Source of the DNA: Siniperca chuatsi
Lineage: Eukaryota > Chordata > Actinopteri > Centrarchiformes > Sinipercidae
Length of the DNA stretch: 64,000 nucleotides
NCBI RefSeq assembly: GCF_020085105.1
Contig: NC_058051.1
Span: 20,473,955-20,537,954 of the forward strand
Reading direction: 5' to 3'
Below, in pieces: positions 25,272 through 51,759 of the stretch. A model generated the notes under the pieces. The model was not told the DNA's origin. It did not search any database and saw only the letters and a program-made list of their open reading frames with translations. The first letter of the stretch is position 1. Every line of letters starts with the position of its first letter. The translations under genes were made by a program, and so were the position numbers.

Positions 25272-26471
25272 AGTTGCCAATTTATTAGGTACACCAAGCT
25301 AAAACTAAAGTAGTCTAATGCATCAGTCCGGCAGTAGTTTAAAATTATCTTCATGAAGGTTATAATAAGTTTTTGTTGAAACGGTTATAGAGAGGTGTTC
25401 ATTCAACATTGTGATCATTTTGGAGGATGTAGTTGGTTTATGGTGCTGTTGAACTGTATTGTATTATGCAGAGAGGTGTTTTTGTTATTTAGGCTACCCT
25501 CATTGACATACATAGGGTGGACCTAATAAACATTTGGCACCTGAGTGTATAAATTGTTAAATCAAAGTCCACATTTTATGTGTCCTGTATAGTAAAAAAA
25601 AAAAAAATCATAACCAGCCATATGCATCATCGTATTTGGATTTTTTTTTTTGTCAAAACTTCCTCCAAGCAGGGACTAAGATTCCCCCCCCAGTTTTGCA
25701 ATTGGAGGGATGCACATGTAATTTAGTGATACTGTAGCTTGGAACTTTCATCAATTTTAATGAATTTAGGTGTTATGATAACATGTTGTATCCAAAGATG
25801 ATCAGCAAATTTTACATACTAAGGAGTTTTTGTCGAAACTGTATTTTAAGATTTGTTGATTCAACTTTGTTGTCATTTTGAAAGATGTAGCTTGTGGTGC
25901 TATTAAATTGTGTTGCATTATATTTTGAGGCGTTTCTAATATTTCGTCCATCTTCTTTTGGTTCCTGTTTTGTTGTGCTATATGTGATTGTTGTAAATTA
26001 ATGATGTGTGTTCTTATGTAAATATGTGATACCTATCTTAACGCTGCAGTTTTGTCCAGGTCTCTCTTGTAAAAGAGACGATGTGTCTCATGAGACTCCC
26101 TGGTTAAATGTTGGTTAAATTAAAAAATAAAATAAAGAATATGAATGGGGTGGACACAATATTAGACCTTAACCTTTGAGTATAACTGTGACCTGTTCAG
26201 GGTGTACCCCACCCCTCACCCAGTATGTGCATGTATGGATAAGCTCCAGCCCCCTGTGAGCCTGCATAGGTTAAGCGGATTTAGAAGATGGATGGATATA
26301 TTGAAGGGTGTTTTCTAATATTACTGTGGCCAGAGATGAGCATAGAGCTGAATCAACGCTTTGGTCAACAAAAATGGAATATGAGAACCTTCGTAAAGGT
26401 GGAAATTGTTGCAAAGCTGTTATGTAGGTTTGCATTGGCTGTAACTTGGTGTACCTAATAAACTGGCAACT
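25272..26471. repeat. Composite inverted-repeat element in the pabpc1l leader intron
   Basis: Bases 25272-25298 and the reverse complement of 26445-26471 agree at 26 of 27 positions (core TTTATTAGGTACACCAAG). Between them the unit with TCATTTTG[G/A][A/A]GGATGTAG-like wording appears twice, at about 25360-25500 and 25820-25940. An inner TGGACCTAATAAACATTTGG end occurs at about 25518. This points to nested or tandem copies of one family; a further copy in reverse is at 47455-47690. Confidence 0.6.
26185..26300 (+). mobile_element. 3' tail of an RTE/Rex3-like LINE
   Basis: GACCTGTTCAGGGTGTACCC, then ATAAGCTCCAGCCCCCTGTG, then TTAAGCGGATTTAGAAGATG with a short GATG tail form the well-known 3' end of a common fish non-LTR element. 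I attribute it to the Rex3/RTE group from memory of its GATG-type tail. Only the last 115 bases are present, inside the composite repeat. Confidence 0.55.
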
Positions 26472-26554
26472 CAGGATATAGTTTTTATGTATTATTAAAA
26501 AACGTAAGCTGGAACACTATGCAATATTGATAACATTCTTCTTTCTTGAACTAG

Positions 26555-41269
<14,715 letters not shown>

Positions 41270-42073
41270 AGAGCCCTTTCAGGTCAGCAGCAGCTGCTCT
41301 TCATCTGTTGAGACATTTCAGCAGCACCTTGCTGTATACAACACAGGCACTATTCATGATTTACAGTTACTATACATTGAAAGTATTGCTAATTTTTGAC
41401 TTAAGTTGGATGTTGGTTTAAGACTGGAAAACTTGCACACCTGTGCCAAATGGTTTTGCAAATATCTGCATCATGTTACAATGTTTGCTTATTTGGTTAA
41501 AGGAAAGACTTGTTCTTTGCTCTGAAAAGTCCTTTCAATTTGACAATACTCCTGAATGAAACATCAGGAAGTTAGGACTATGGCTGTTTAGTCCATGTGA
41601 CGATCACAATTGAATAGGTCAGAAAGAATTCTGCACAGCTGTGTTTCATAGACAGTGCGCCGAGTTGCAGACATGAAATGTTACCGCAAAAGACTTAACC
41701 ATGTCATTTTTTCCAGATGTCAACGACTTTCTGGAGGAGCAAAAAAAAAAAAATTTGGAAAGAGAAATGTTGTGTGGTTTAAATTGATAGTAAAGATATT
41801 TGTAAAGTTAAAGCTATTTTGTTGTTGCAAGACCTTTTGTTAGAAGATAAAGTTTACAGTATATGCATTAAATCTGTCTTGTGTCATATGTTAAACACAA
41901 CAGGTCAACGCAAGAGTACCTCTGCTTTAGGTTTAAAATTGTATCCACTGGGTCTACTAGGAGACAGTCCTGAATGGTTTCATAGGAAAGTGGCTGTGCA
42001 CTGCTTTTTAACGGAGGTGGGGCAGTTAATCTTCATGTCTTATCTCTGAAAAATCCTATTTGAAATCGCTCCC

Positions 42074-42079
42074 AATAAA
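42074..42079 (+). terminator. pabpc1l: Polyadenylation signal of pabpc1l
   Basis: AATAAA about 800 bases after the pabpc1l stop codon (41269), with a TGT-rich stretch behind it. Bases 41270-42095 are read as the 3' UTR. Confidence 0.7.
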
Positions 42080-42095
42080 GCGCACATCTCATCTC

Positions 42096-42954
42096 ATGTT
42101 TTCTAGTTTGCTGTTGTCTTCGCCTCATTATGGTACATCAAGCCGTAATCGTATTCAGCGCGTTTTTGGTTTTACAAGAGAAAATGACACTCGCTGATTG
42201 CTCTGGCAAATGTATATCTGGTTGACTGCTCCACACCTCTGTTAAATAGCAGTGCACAACCACTTATGAGCCATCTGGGACTGTCAGTAAGTTAAAACTG
42301 ACATTGGCCACTATAAGCTACTGGTCATACTGTACGAGACCAAGTGAGGCTGTAGTAGCAAAACCCGAGTATACTGAATTGAGGAAGTGTGTGGTTCTCT
42401 TCTTGGCTTAGGAATTCAACTTTAAGAGGAACAATGTTATTTTATCTAAGTTTCACTTTAAAGTTGTTGAATGAGAACTTTATTCATGTCATCCTTGTAC
42501 AGTATCCCAGACATGATATCGGCAGCAAATACTGACTGAGGAGAGACTAAATCGGGGCAAGAGGAGCTCAAATTAACTCCAACCAAAATGTTTGGTTTGT
42601 CGCCAGCTAAATGTTAAACACAAACAATACACCCCATGTATAATTATAGGCTTCATCTCAGTGGACCTCAAAAGGTGTATGTACACACCACAAAATAGTT
42701 CGCCTTAAAGTACAAAACTTCAGGTTCACAAGACATTCAAATGTAAGTAATTTTTGCCACTATTCAGATTGAAGAACTGAGACCTCCAGCAGATGCTGCT
42801 GACTACACATCGGTCAATTGACAGAGGCAACTCCAGTTTAAATCCAATTTGCTGAAGAAATTATTAAAGTGACTAGCAATAGAGAAACTTAGTGTACAAT
42901 GCTGTTTAATCAAAGCAGGGACAAAAACAAACTGAATTGTCAAATTTGCCAAAG
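42096..42954. other. Intergenic between convergent pabpc1l and rbm39
   Basis: No exon, repeat family or RNA gene recognised in this 860-base stretch. Confidence 0.5.
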
Positions 42955-42960
42955 TTTATT
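42955..42960 (-). terminator. rbm39: Polyadenylation signal of rbm39
   Basis: TTTATT on the plus strand is AATAAA for the minus-strand gene, about 420 bases after the stop codon at 43382. The 3' UTR would be about 42940-43381. Confidence 0.65.
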
Positions 42961-43381
42961 GGGAGCCTTCATACAAAAAATGAAATTATGGCTGTAAAAA
43001 GTTACAAAGGATTATTGTTGACATTGATATACTTTTGGCATTTAAGGCCTATTAACCCAACACATTTCTGTAACTCTTTACAATTTATTTTGAATCTAAA
43101 ACTGTTGATTTAAACAAGCAGACAGGAATATTTAAAAACATACAGACCAATAGATAACTGCAGATTACTTCTCAGTGGTAGTTTACAACACAAACCCACA
43201 AAAAATTTGAAAAGCAACTCCAAAAGGAAAAAAAAAAATCCCTAATTTTCAATGGTGAACACATGAACTTGAGGCAACTTCTATTACACACAGCCAACTA
43301 ATTTCAATGAGTCTGTCTCAATGACATTTCCATGAATGCAAACAAATGTATTTACACTGACTTTCATATGCATGTCTCAGA

Positions 43382-46300
43382 CTATCGACGTGCCGGCATT
43401 AGAAGCTGCTTTGCCGTTACTGAATCAGGGAAAAGGTTGTGGTAGGTTGGTAAGGGAACGTAGGCAGCTGTTATCATTTTGCCTGAGGGGGAAAGAATAA
43501 CAAATTAAAACCTGTGAAATGTTTTCCACATTTTAAGAATTTAAAATCAAATGGCATTACATACCTGCAAACCAGCGTCCATGAAGTGCATTTACAGTAG
43601 CCATTGCTGCTGGTATTGAGGGACACTTCACGTACACATTACCCTAGATTATAATGAAATATCAATCAGAATCCAGCTTTTCTATCAAAACTTCCAAAAA
43701 TGGCCACAGAGGTCTGTGGATCAACTGGAACATGGACACTATTTTTCCTTTGATTCACTAGAGATAAGACAAATTTCTATTTGGGTGAACAGATTCTTTA
43801 CTACACCTGTATGCATCAACTTACTTGAGCGGAGTTCTTATCAACATAAATGTGAACAATTCCTCCATGTTTATTGCATTCCTCAATAACATCATCTTGG
43901 ATCTCGATGGCCCAGCTGGGATCGTTTTCCCTGAAACAAACAATACAGTTTTAAAAAGAGTAGGTTCACATCTTTTAGTCCATACTGGGGAGAAAATCTA
44001 CAGTTCCCATTGTGTGCAAAAATGACTTAAAGCTAATATAAAGGCCTCTGCAGTTTGTGTTAGACAAATGAACGGGGTATCTTCCAGAGTCAGAATGTTG
44101 AGTGTGAAATTCCCTCTTTGTGCTTCTGCACACAGCGTTTCCTTCCTGAGCTGAGGACAGTAACTGTAGTAGATACCTACGTGGTTTGCGCACCTCGAAC
44201 TGCTAAAGCCTCATATTAGCTGTGGTTGAACTTTGAGATGCGTTTCTACTTAAAACGATCCACAGTTGGATTTTGTCCCTCATCACTTATTTTGAAACCA
44301 CTTAAGGAACAATTACAGTGACCAAAACTCATGGGGGAAAAAGAAAGTGAGCCAAATGATAATGTCCTCACGCTTGTGGGTTGAACAGGTTGGACAGCTG
44401 AAGGCAGTGTGTGGCCAGCGGCTGTGATGGGAGGTTCAAGGCTTGGCTCGGAGCTGGAGTTGGAACAGCTGAGACAAAAGGAATAACGATTAGTCACTAA
44501 ATTTTCTATTTAAAAACAAATCAATAAACACATTTTCCATCAGACCCTCACCTGGTGGAGCAGTGATGTTTCCGAAGGGTATGGACCCGGTCATCTGTAG
44601 AGCCTGCTGAGCAGCAGGAGGAATTTTCAGACCAGTTCCTGAGGAGGGACAGAGAAATCAAATTGTTTTGTGCAGGATTGTGACATTTTGGGAAATAGGC
44701 CAGTTACTCCTGTTAGTATGCAGAGAAAATCAGGGTTGGGTGTCTGATCAAAGTCGACACCTTCAGCCATTGCTTAATCATTTGGTCTATGATATGACAA
44801 AGAAGCTGCAAATTCTCATTTTGATACACATTTGGGACAGTCTAAATATATTTGGCAAACTACCAACTCAAAATGTGCCTGGTTTCAACATAATGATTTC
44901 TTCTTCGTTTTTGCTCAGTAGAATACTCTGTTAAAAAGATGTCTGAAATAATGTTCCTCTGTGACAAAATGACAGAAGCTTACTTGGACTTTCTTATAAA
45001 AAGTGGGAAATTTTGTGCCCCATCTGTCAATACAAAAATCATGCAAGTTATAACGAACCTTCTGCTAGTCGAGCCATAAGCTGTAGACGTCCTGTGGTGC
45101 CGAGGTCGATGCCTGTCCTCTCCAGTTCGTCATTGTCCAGGAACGAGCTGGCTGTCGACGAGTCTGAGCGCTCTGTAACATGTCCCACCTTCATCGGACG
45201 TCCGGCCAGCTCAAAGCCATTCAGTTGCTCCAAGGCCTTTTTTGCACATTCTGCATCTGCAAACTAAAAAAAAAAAAAAAAAAAAAGAGGTTAGAGTCAA
45301 ACTAGCTGCAAACACTAAAACAGTGTCAAAGAAATACAGGCGCTTTAATTACCGATATGAAGCCATATCCTTTGGATCGTCCAGTCTCACTGTCCATCAT
45401 TAGCTGGATCCCCTCAATCTTCGGAAGCAAAACACAACAATACAAAAAGGATTGTAATGAATGCATCTATAAAACAAGTATAAATTAGAATTTTTTGTGA
45501 AACTTGTTCCTGACCTTTCCAAAAGGCTCAAAGATCCCTCGAAGCATTTCTTCAGTAATGTTGAAGTGCAGCGAGCCCACGTACAGTCGCATTGGACCTG
45601 AACTGCCCTTCTGTAGATTGTTGGCAGCAGCTGCAGCTCTATTTTTCTCTGCCTGTAATCACATGTGTAAAGTAATGTCATTATCTTAATTCAGTGTATC
45701 AATGTAGAATGGGTTAAACAAGATGAAAGAAGAAAAAGCTCTTATTTGGGATGTAATGGCTAACAAGGTATTTAAGCTATATACTGTGTCTCCAACATGG
45801 TTTTGTTCGATATAATGTTTCATCAAATGATGAATGTGGCGACAACACGACTGTTCAGTGTTTGGGGCACAGACAGTCCTCAAGTGTTGAAGAATGGCAG
45901 ATGTCTATTAATCTGTTCAGTCACATCAGGTAGAAATAATCCAGGTGCAGTCTGCATTTAGGTTAAGTTACCATGACCTGAGAGGCCTGTACGATGATGG
46001 GCACTCCTAAAAGCCTCTGGCCAGTCAATCCAATTGCCAGTGGCACAGAAGAAGCCTCCACAAACTCGATGTATGCAATGCCCTTTGATCTCCTGGAGTT
46101 TCTGTCCGAGATCATTCTCACATCTCTTACCTACAGAGAAAAACAGTTAAGATTTAAGAGATCATTTCTACATGCAGACCTGCTGGACTATACATGTCAA
46201 TAACTGGGGGACGGAATTCCACTGACTTTTCCGACAGCTGAGAAGAAATCTTCCAGGTCTCGAGCTCTGATTCTTGCAGCGAGCTGCATACAGAAAACTG

Positions 46301-49300
46301 TGCGGGCATCCCTCTCCTCTGGTGTTAGATTGTCAATTGGTTGCCTTAAAAAGAGGGGAAAAAAACCACCCAACATTAAAAAATGTTACGAGTGCCTCTG
46401 GAAACATTAAAGCCATTTAATAAATAATGGGTGAAATTATTAATACTTATGGCAAAGTTAAATCAGACATCCTCAAAATTTCTTGAATAAAAACATCATT
46501 AAAAATCTGTAAAAACCTCAAAAGTGAGTTTGAAGAATATCATTGGATTTAAGGGTACTATTACGAAGTCAAGCAATTTATCCACAAACCTAAAAAGTAG
46601 TGATGTGAATATTCAGCTCACCTGATGGGACTCTTTTCTTTTTTGAAGGGGCTCCGGCTTTTGGAACGTTTCCGGCTAAAATACAAAGAAGAATTAAGTT
46701 TTCAATTTTAAATAAAAGCTCTAAAAAAAGTTTGAATTCACATGCTGTGTATGAGAAAAAGAACAGGGTTCTGTTGTGGCCCATTACAAACTCTGCTGTG
46801 TGAGCAACACGTGACAAGAGCATTCAACATTAGTACTGTTAATACTGAGGTCTACTGCAGTACTCTTACTGGAAAAACTAGCAATCAAGTCATATCCTTC
46901 GCCGGCATCACGAGTGCCTCCGGTTCTCCCGCGTAGAGAGGTGACTTTCACACAAGACATTCTCACAGTAGGAAAAACACAAGTGTACATAACAAAATGA
47001 ATGATGCCTGAATTTCATTGCTTTGTTTCATGATGCTGGTATTCAGCATGCTGACTCACTGTCGCACTTCAAGAGAGCCATCGTTAATGTTATTACCAAC
47101 ACTTGTGCTTCTACTATGGCAAGTCAAAATGTCTGCTGTGAAAAAAGGCCTGTGAACAACTCTTAACAACTCAATACTCTGATGACAAAGTATGTTACTT
47201 TGCATACTTGCCTATTTGAGTAACTGACTATTCCAACACAAATAAATATACTTTTATTACCTGAACATTTTTGTATCTTTGTCTGTTGTATATTCAAACA
47301 AGACAAAATAATATTGTCCTCAACTTTCCATCTGCTTTGACGGACACACCAGTTATTGGTAACTAATTACCATCAACATCTACTCTAATGCAATGCAATA
47401 AAGTCTACTTTGACGAATGCCCATGTTTAGTTTTAGCATCGAGGTCCTAGTTAGTGGTGGTGTTGAATGCAAATAGGGAGGACAAAAAAATTAGAAACCT
47501 CTCAATATATTGTAGTCCAGTACAACACCACCTTTAACTATGACCTCAATAATAAACACAATTGAATTCACACATTTCTGACAATGTCACTAGAAAACTG
47601 AACACTATGAGCTTCATAAAGATAGATGTTATAGCATTAGATTGTACAGGTGTACCTAATAAAAGTGGCGACTGAGTGTTTATGCCATCAAGTTTAAAAA
47701 AGTCACATACATGGGGCTCTTGCGCGCTTTGTACCGCCCAGAACGTTCCTTGCTTCGGGAGCCGCTGCGATGGCGCTCTCTGCTGCGGCTTCTTTTTCTT
47801 TCTCGGCTCCTGCTCCTCTTCTTACCCTTCTTTTTGTCTTTGCTTCTGCTTCTTCTCTTCCTAGAGCCGGGGCTTCGGCTCTTGCTTCGGCTCCTTCTTT
47901 TCCTAAAACATGTTACAACACCACTATCGTTGTGCAAAGTGAACACGTTTTAAAATTAAATGAATAACTATGTCACTCAGAGACATACAACTGATAATAC
48001 CACATATTCAACACTTACTTCTTGTTCTGGTCGTCATGTCCATTTGCATGAGAGGACTTGATCTCATCCTAAGCAAGGTTGATAGAAGAACATCATGAGG
48101 ACGTAGATGAAACATTTCAAGTCGTCAAGGTAAAGGGGATGGGGGTGGGACAAGAGAAAATGCAGAATATATTCAATTAATAATAATACTTCAAATTTCC
48201 TACTGTCATGTCTGGACAGTGTCCTTCCACCACCCCAATAGCTTCCCATCCCACTCCTGTTTTTTTTTTTTGTTTTTTTACAAGGCTGCTCAGTACAGTA
48301 ATGCAACAAAGCAAAGTTAAGGGAGAGTGTCCAACATATTAGCTGAGTTCAGGAAGCTTTGACAGTAGCCACATCATCTCCACCATTCCCCTTCTAATAG
48401 GTCGTACCAATGCCACTGCCACTATTTGTGCCTAATCATGTGACCACGCATGGCCCACGGCCACTAAAAGAGATCCTGTGTGGTTGGTGTCAGTCCAGTG
48501 ATCTTCACCCATTTTCGTTCTTGGACTGTAAGAGCTCGATGCCACCTCTGTCACACATCTTGCCCTGAAGCAAACAGGGATTCACACTTCTTAGTAATAT
48601 TGACGCCCAAGAAAATAAATGAAGAAATAAAAAAAATTGAAATAAATCCATAAATTCAGCCACGTGTTACACTGCCATTATGTTTAGTTTGCATATTATA
48701 ATATTTCCAACCTTTTGATTTAAGAAGGAATTATTAACTACTGAGAAGTAACTCACTTTATAATACAATGATGCTAGATAGAAGTATCCATTTTACAGTC
48801 ATTCTAGTAATATATCAATCTGTGGCGCATGCACAATCAAGATGCTGATTCACATTACAGTTGACTAAGGCAAAGAGGCAGTATTCATATTTACAAGCAA
48901 GAGAAAATAATTATTGACCTGAAATTTGCCAGAAAATCATGACATGGCTCACGTGTTTGCACAATGAAGCTCCACAACTCCAATATCTACATTTTCAAGC
49001 ATACTGTTGTCAAACTACAACTTTAGATTTAGAACAGTTATAGTTTGATACAAACACAATTCAGTATCCCTTATTAATTTGGGGAAATCCTTTTTCTAAA
49101 CAATTTAACACATGACGTTTCTTACTGAAGAGAATTTGGTGAAAGTTGAATTACTTTAAAGGTGACAGAGCGATGCATTGTTGTCTAGGCACACAGTGTA
49201 GGACCCCCCCCCTTTCAGAACTGGGGTTTAAATCTGATTACATGGAACTGCACATTCAGAAACAGTGATGGCATGCAGATTGTAAATCTGAATACTGCCT

Positions 49301-49737
49301 CCTTTGCTGGACAGGGTAAGGATGGGCTTATCAACCATTGGCATTCACCTTGTTGCAACCGATTACGGATTGGATGTTCTAGGTTGAATCTCTTTTAGTC
49401 CTAAAGTGAACCACAGTACATCAGTATATGCACAATAACTACCTTCCTTTTTTTCACAGTTCACAGTGGAATCAAAGATGAATTCATGGGAGTAGAGGTG
49501 AGATATCATTAGGGAAGTCTATAAAGAGAGATAGATGTGGATTTATTTATAATTCTGTATTGCGTTTTAAATACTCAATCACACCACACAACATTCAAGT
49601 AAACTTTGTCACAGTAGCAAATATAAAGGACTCAAGAGTAAATCAAAACAGTGAAACAGGCCTCATCTCTGTAATCTGCAACCCACCTTTCTGTATGGAG
49701 CCTCCAGCATGGCCTCAACGTCAAAATCATCAGCCAT
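43382..49737 (-). CDS. rbm39: RBM39 (CAPER alpha), splicing factor and coactivator
   Basis: Coding exons in transcript order: 49737-49687, 48068-48019, 47902-47711, 46675-46622, 46344-46227, 46130-45978, 45652-45515, 45418-45353, 45263-45059, 44638-44552, 44468-44372, 43930-43825, 43643-43565 and 43482-43382; 498 residues (human 530). It is a nuclear U2AF-like splicing factor. The start MADDFDVEAMLEAPYRK matches human MADDIDIEAMLEAPYKK. An Arg/Ser domain follows (about 33-115, RSRSKSRSPGSRKRR). RRM1 is at about 130-205, RRM2 at about 229-307 (RLYVGSLHFNITEEMLRGIF; RSKGYGFISF), and a C-terminal U2AF-homology RRM with NVYVKCPSIPAA and HGRWFAGKMITAAYVPLPTY, ending LLMPARR. The residues used by DCAF15-aryl sulfonamide recruitment in human RRM2 (Met265, Gly268, Glu271) are present, with Asp264 as Glu. 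The donor of exon 6 is ambiguous (GTCATG or GTAACT six bases later, adding Val-Met). Intron 1 has a candidate regulatory exon. Confidence 0.95.
44040..44345. repeat. Interspersed repeat in rbm39 intron 11
   Basis: Contains AGTTTGTGTTAGACAAATGA and TTTGTCCCTCATCACTTATT, the latter shared with about 2519. It lies between rbm39 exons 11 and 12. Ends not fixed. Confidence 0.4.
46960..47160. repeat. Second copy of the 15000-15485 repeat family
   Basis: CTCACAGTAGGAAAAACACA at about 46963 and, inverted, CACTTGTGCTTCTACTATGG at about 47099, followed by GTCTGCTGTGAAAAAAGGCC, match the smim4 intron repeat. It is located in rbm39 intron 3. Confidence 0.6.
47455..47690. repeat. Reverse copy of the GTACCTAATAAA family
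   Basis: Ends with GGTGTACCTAATAAAAGTGG and contains GACAAAAAAATTAGAAACCT, the reverse of the TTTCTAATATTTCGTCC wording at about 25930. Lies in rbm39 intron 3, its end about 20 bases from exon 3's donor. Confidence 0.55.
48509..48564 (-). other. rbm39: Candidate regulatory (poison) exon in rbm39 intron 1
   Basis: On the minus strand a branch-point-like TACTAAG is followed by a pyrimidine tract ending TTTGCTTCAG, then 56 bases starting GGCAAGATGTGTGACAGAGG and ending GAAAATGG before GTGAAG. Inserted after coding exon 1 (phase 0) the 56 bases shift the frame; if the donor is skipped, TGA follows at once. Known: human RBM39 and many SR-type genes use conserved non-productive exons to limit their own expression. 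That this is such an exon is inference. Confidence 0.4.
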
Positions 49738-50880
49738 GATGATCCTGCGAAAAAGAGACAACAATGACTACACTTTTACATGCACGCAATAAACTATTAC
49801 GTCGAAGCAAAAAACTGGATAATGTGTTGGTCATAGCTTTTCTTCCCTTACCGTACAGCTACCACACTGATACTTTCTCTGTCTTGGATCTTTGTCATGC
49901 AACTGCATACAAGTTTGAGAAGACTGGTTGAGGATTTACGATAACCAGAAATGTACAAAGTGTCAAAGGGCTTTCAGTTAACATGATTAATGAAACCAGA
50001 TTTTTCTTTTGCATGGCAAGTCAGAGAGGTTATAGCCGAAAACAATGACTGATTTGATAGATTAGATGTATGTAGACCCAGTGAATGAAAGCTAAATATT
50101 TGTTAAAAGGCAACGAGACGGGGTGTTTCAAGGAGTTTGCTCAAACTTCCTAAAGATTTCCCTCAATATCACACATTTAACCTTGAATGCGATACATTTA
50201 AACGAAAATTATCTTACTAATGATACCAATCTTAACATCACAGATTCAATGGAGTTTAAAGACCGACATATATTTAACATTAACATAAATGATAAATACG
50301 CGTTGCACTCAACACGAAGCTAACGCAAACTAGCCACCTCGGGAAGCTACATCTCCGTCGTTTTAACGTTAGCTTACGTTAGCTTATTTCAATGACCCTT
50401 ATTCATAATTTACAGAAACGTTTGACTAGATCGGTGATATAAATATCAATAAACATGTAAATCGGTGCGGTAAGAATCCATTTTAAACATCATTACTCCA
50501 AAATGTTAACAATAGTCCAAATAATGTTTACGTTGGAAAAACAAGCGCTGAGTTAACAGTGAAGTTCCAATATGGCCAGCTAAAAGCGTTTCCGCGGCAG
50601 CGCGCTAGCTTCATTAGCAAACATTGACGTTACCGTTTCAAATTGACGAAATGATGTGCCAAAGTCAAAATATCACGGGAAATGTGCTGCTGAAGAGACT
50701 CGTCTCGACGCTTCCCTCTCGGCAGATCACACAATGCTAAGATGCAATCACAATGTTCGAAGTTATGTAACCTTTTTTTTAACGTTAGCAACGATCCGTA
50801 GCAGATCGTGGCCTGGTATCAAAATGCTCGCCTTCCTTCTTCTTCGTCTTCTTCCTCTACTTTGAGGTTTTACGGTGGCG
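49735..50880 (-). promoter_or_regulatory. rbm39: Leader exons and promoter region of rbm39
   Basis: The first coding exon starts at 49744 behind the acceptor CTTTTTCGCAG. Upstream, GCTGTACG followed by GTAAGG at about 49849-49855 is a good donor for a non-coding exon. From about 50320 to 50870 the sequence is CpG-containing with repeated TTAGCTTACGTTAGC and AACGTTAGC words, like the other promoters in the window. The exact start is not known. Confidence 0.45.
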
Positions 50881-50954
50881 GCAATATTTGGTGTCACCTT
50901 ATTGCCACCTACTGGTGGAGCTAAGAAGGCTCAGGTCCCCCACAGGCAAACTGT

Positions 50955-51751
50955 CAGTGGTGGAATGTAACTATTTACTCAAGTACTGTACACATTTGTA
51001 ATTTACTTGAGTATTTTCATTTTATGACACTTTCTACTTCTACTGCACTACATTTCAGAGGGAAATATTGTACTTTTTACTCTACACTGCAATTATTTGA
51101 CACCTGCAGTTACTCTACAAATCAAGATTTTAAATACAAAACATGTGAAGAACTTTTAAAACATGATGCATTGTAAAAAAAAAAAATACCCAACAGTATA
51201 TAATTGTTTAAGTTATATCTTGTGCAAAAATGTGTGAAAAAAATATTTGCTGCTTTTTTTGTCTTAAATTACAGTAAACTCAATAATTGTGAGGTTTGGA
51301 AGGTTGGTCGGACAAAACAAGACATTTGAAGGTGTCACTTTGAGCTCTGTTTAATTGTGACTATAATATAGAATAAATGCATTGATCAAGCAAATAATCA
51401 GCTGATTAATCCATAATGAAAATAATCATTAGTTGCAGCCCAGTCTAAAATTGTTTAAAAAATAGCTCCACCTCAACCAACTACAAGAGAAAAAAAATGC
51501 TGCTTAAACATTAATAGTAATCTAACAATATACTATATAACAGTATATATATAGTATTTCATGATGTATATACACTCACTGGGCCATTTCTGTGCATTGA
51601 GTATTTTTACATTTGATTCTTTAAATACATTTTCCTGATAATTTGTACTTTTACTCAAGTAACATTTTCAATGTAGGAGTTTTAGAGTATTTTTAGTGTG
51701 GTATTTGTATTTTTACTTAAATAAAGGATCTGAATACTTCCTCCACCACTG
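50955..51751. mobile_element. Non-autonomous hAT element, CAGTGGTGGAA family
   Basis: The 797-bp element begins CAGTGGTGGAATGTAACTAT and ends ACTTCCTCCACCACTG. Flanking octets CAAACTGT (50947-50954) and CAAACTAT (51752-51759) match at 7 of 8. Subterminal TACTCAAGTA/TACTTGAGTA words repeat in both directions. It is the sister copy of 14039-14691. Confidence 0.9.
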
Positions 51752-51759
51752 CAAACTAT

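Noticed and set aside
47680-47967. Open frames on the plus strand with long Leu/Ser runs
   Set aside because: They are the reverse of the Arg/Ser-coding exon 3 of rbm39; low-complexity coding DNA keeps several frames open.
49440-49500. Exon-like block (TTTTTTTCACAG ... GAG|GTGAGA) on the plus strand
   Set aside because: It is antisense to rbm39, has no connected plus-strand gene and no coding content.
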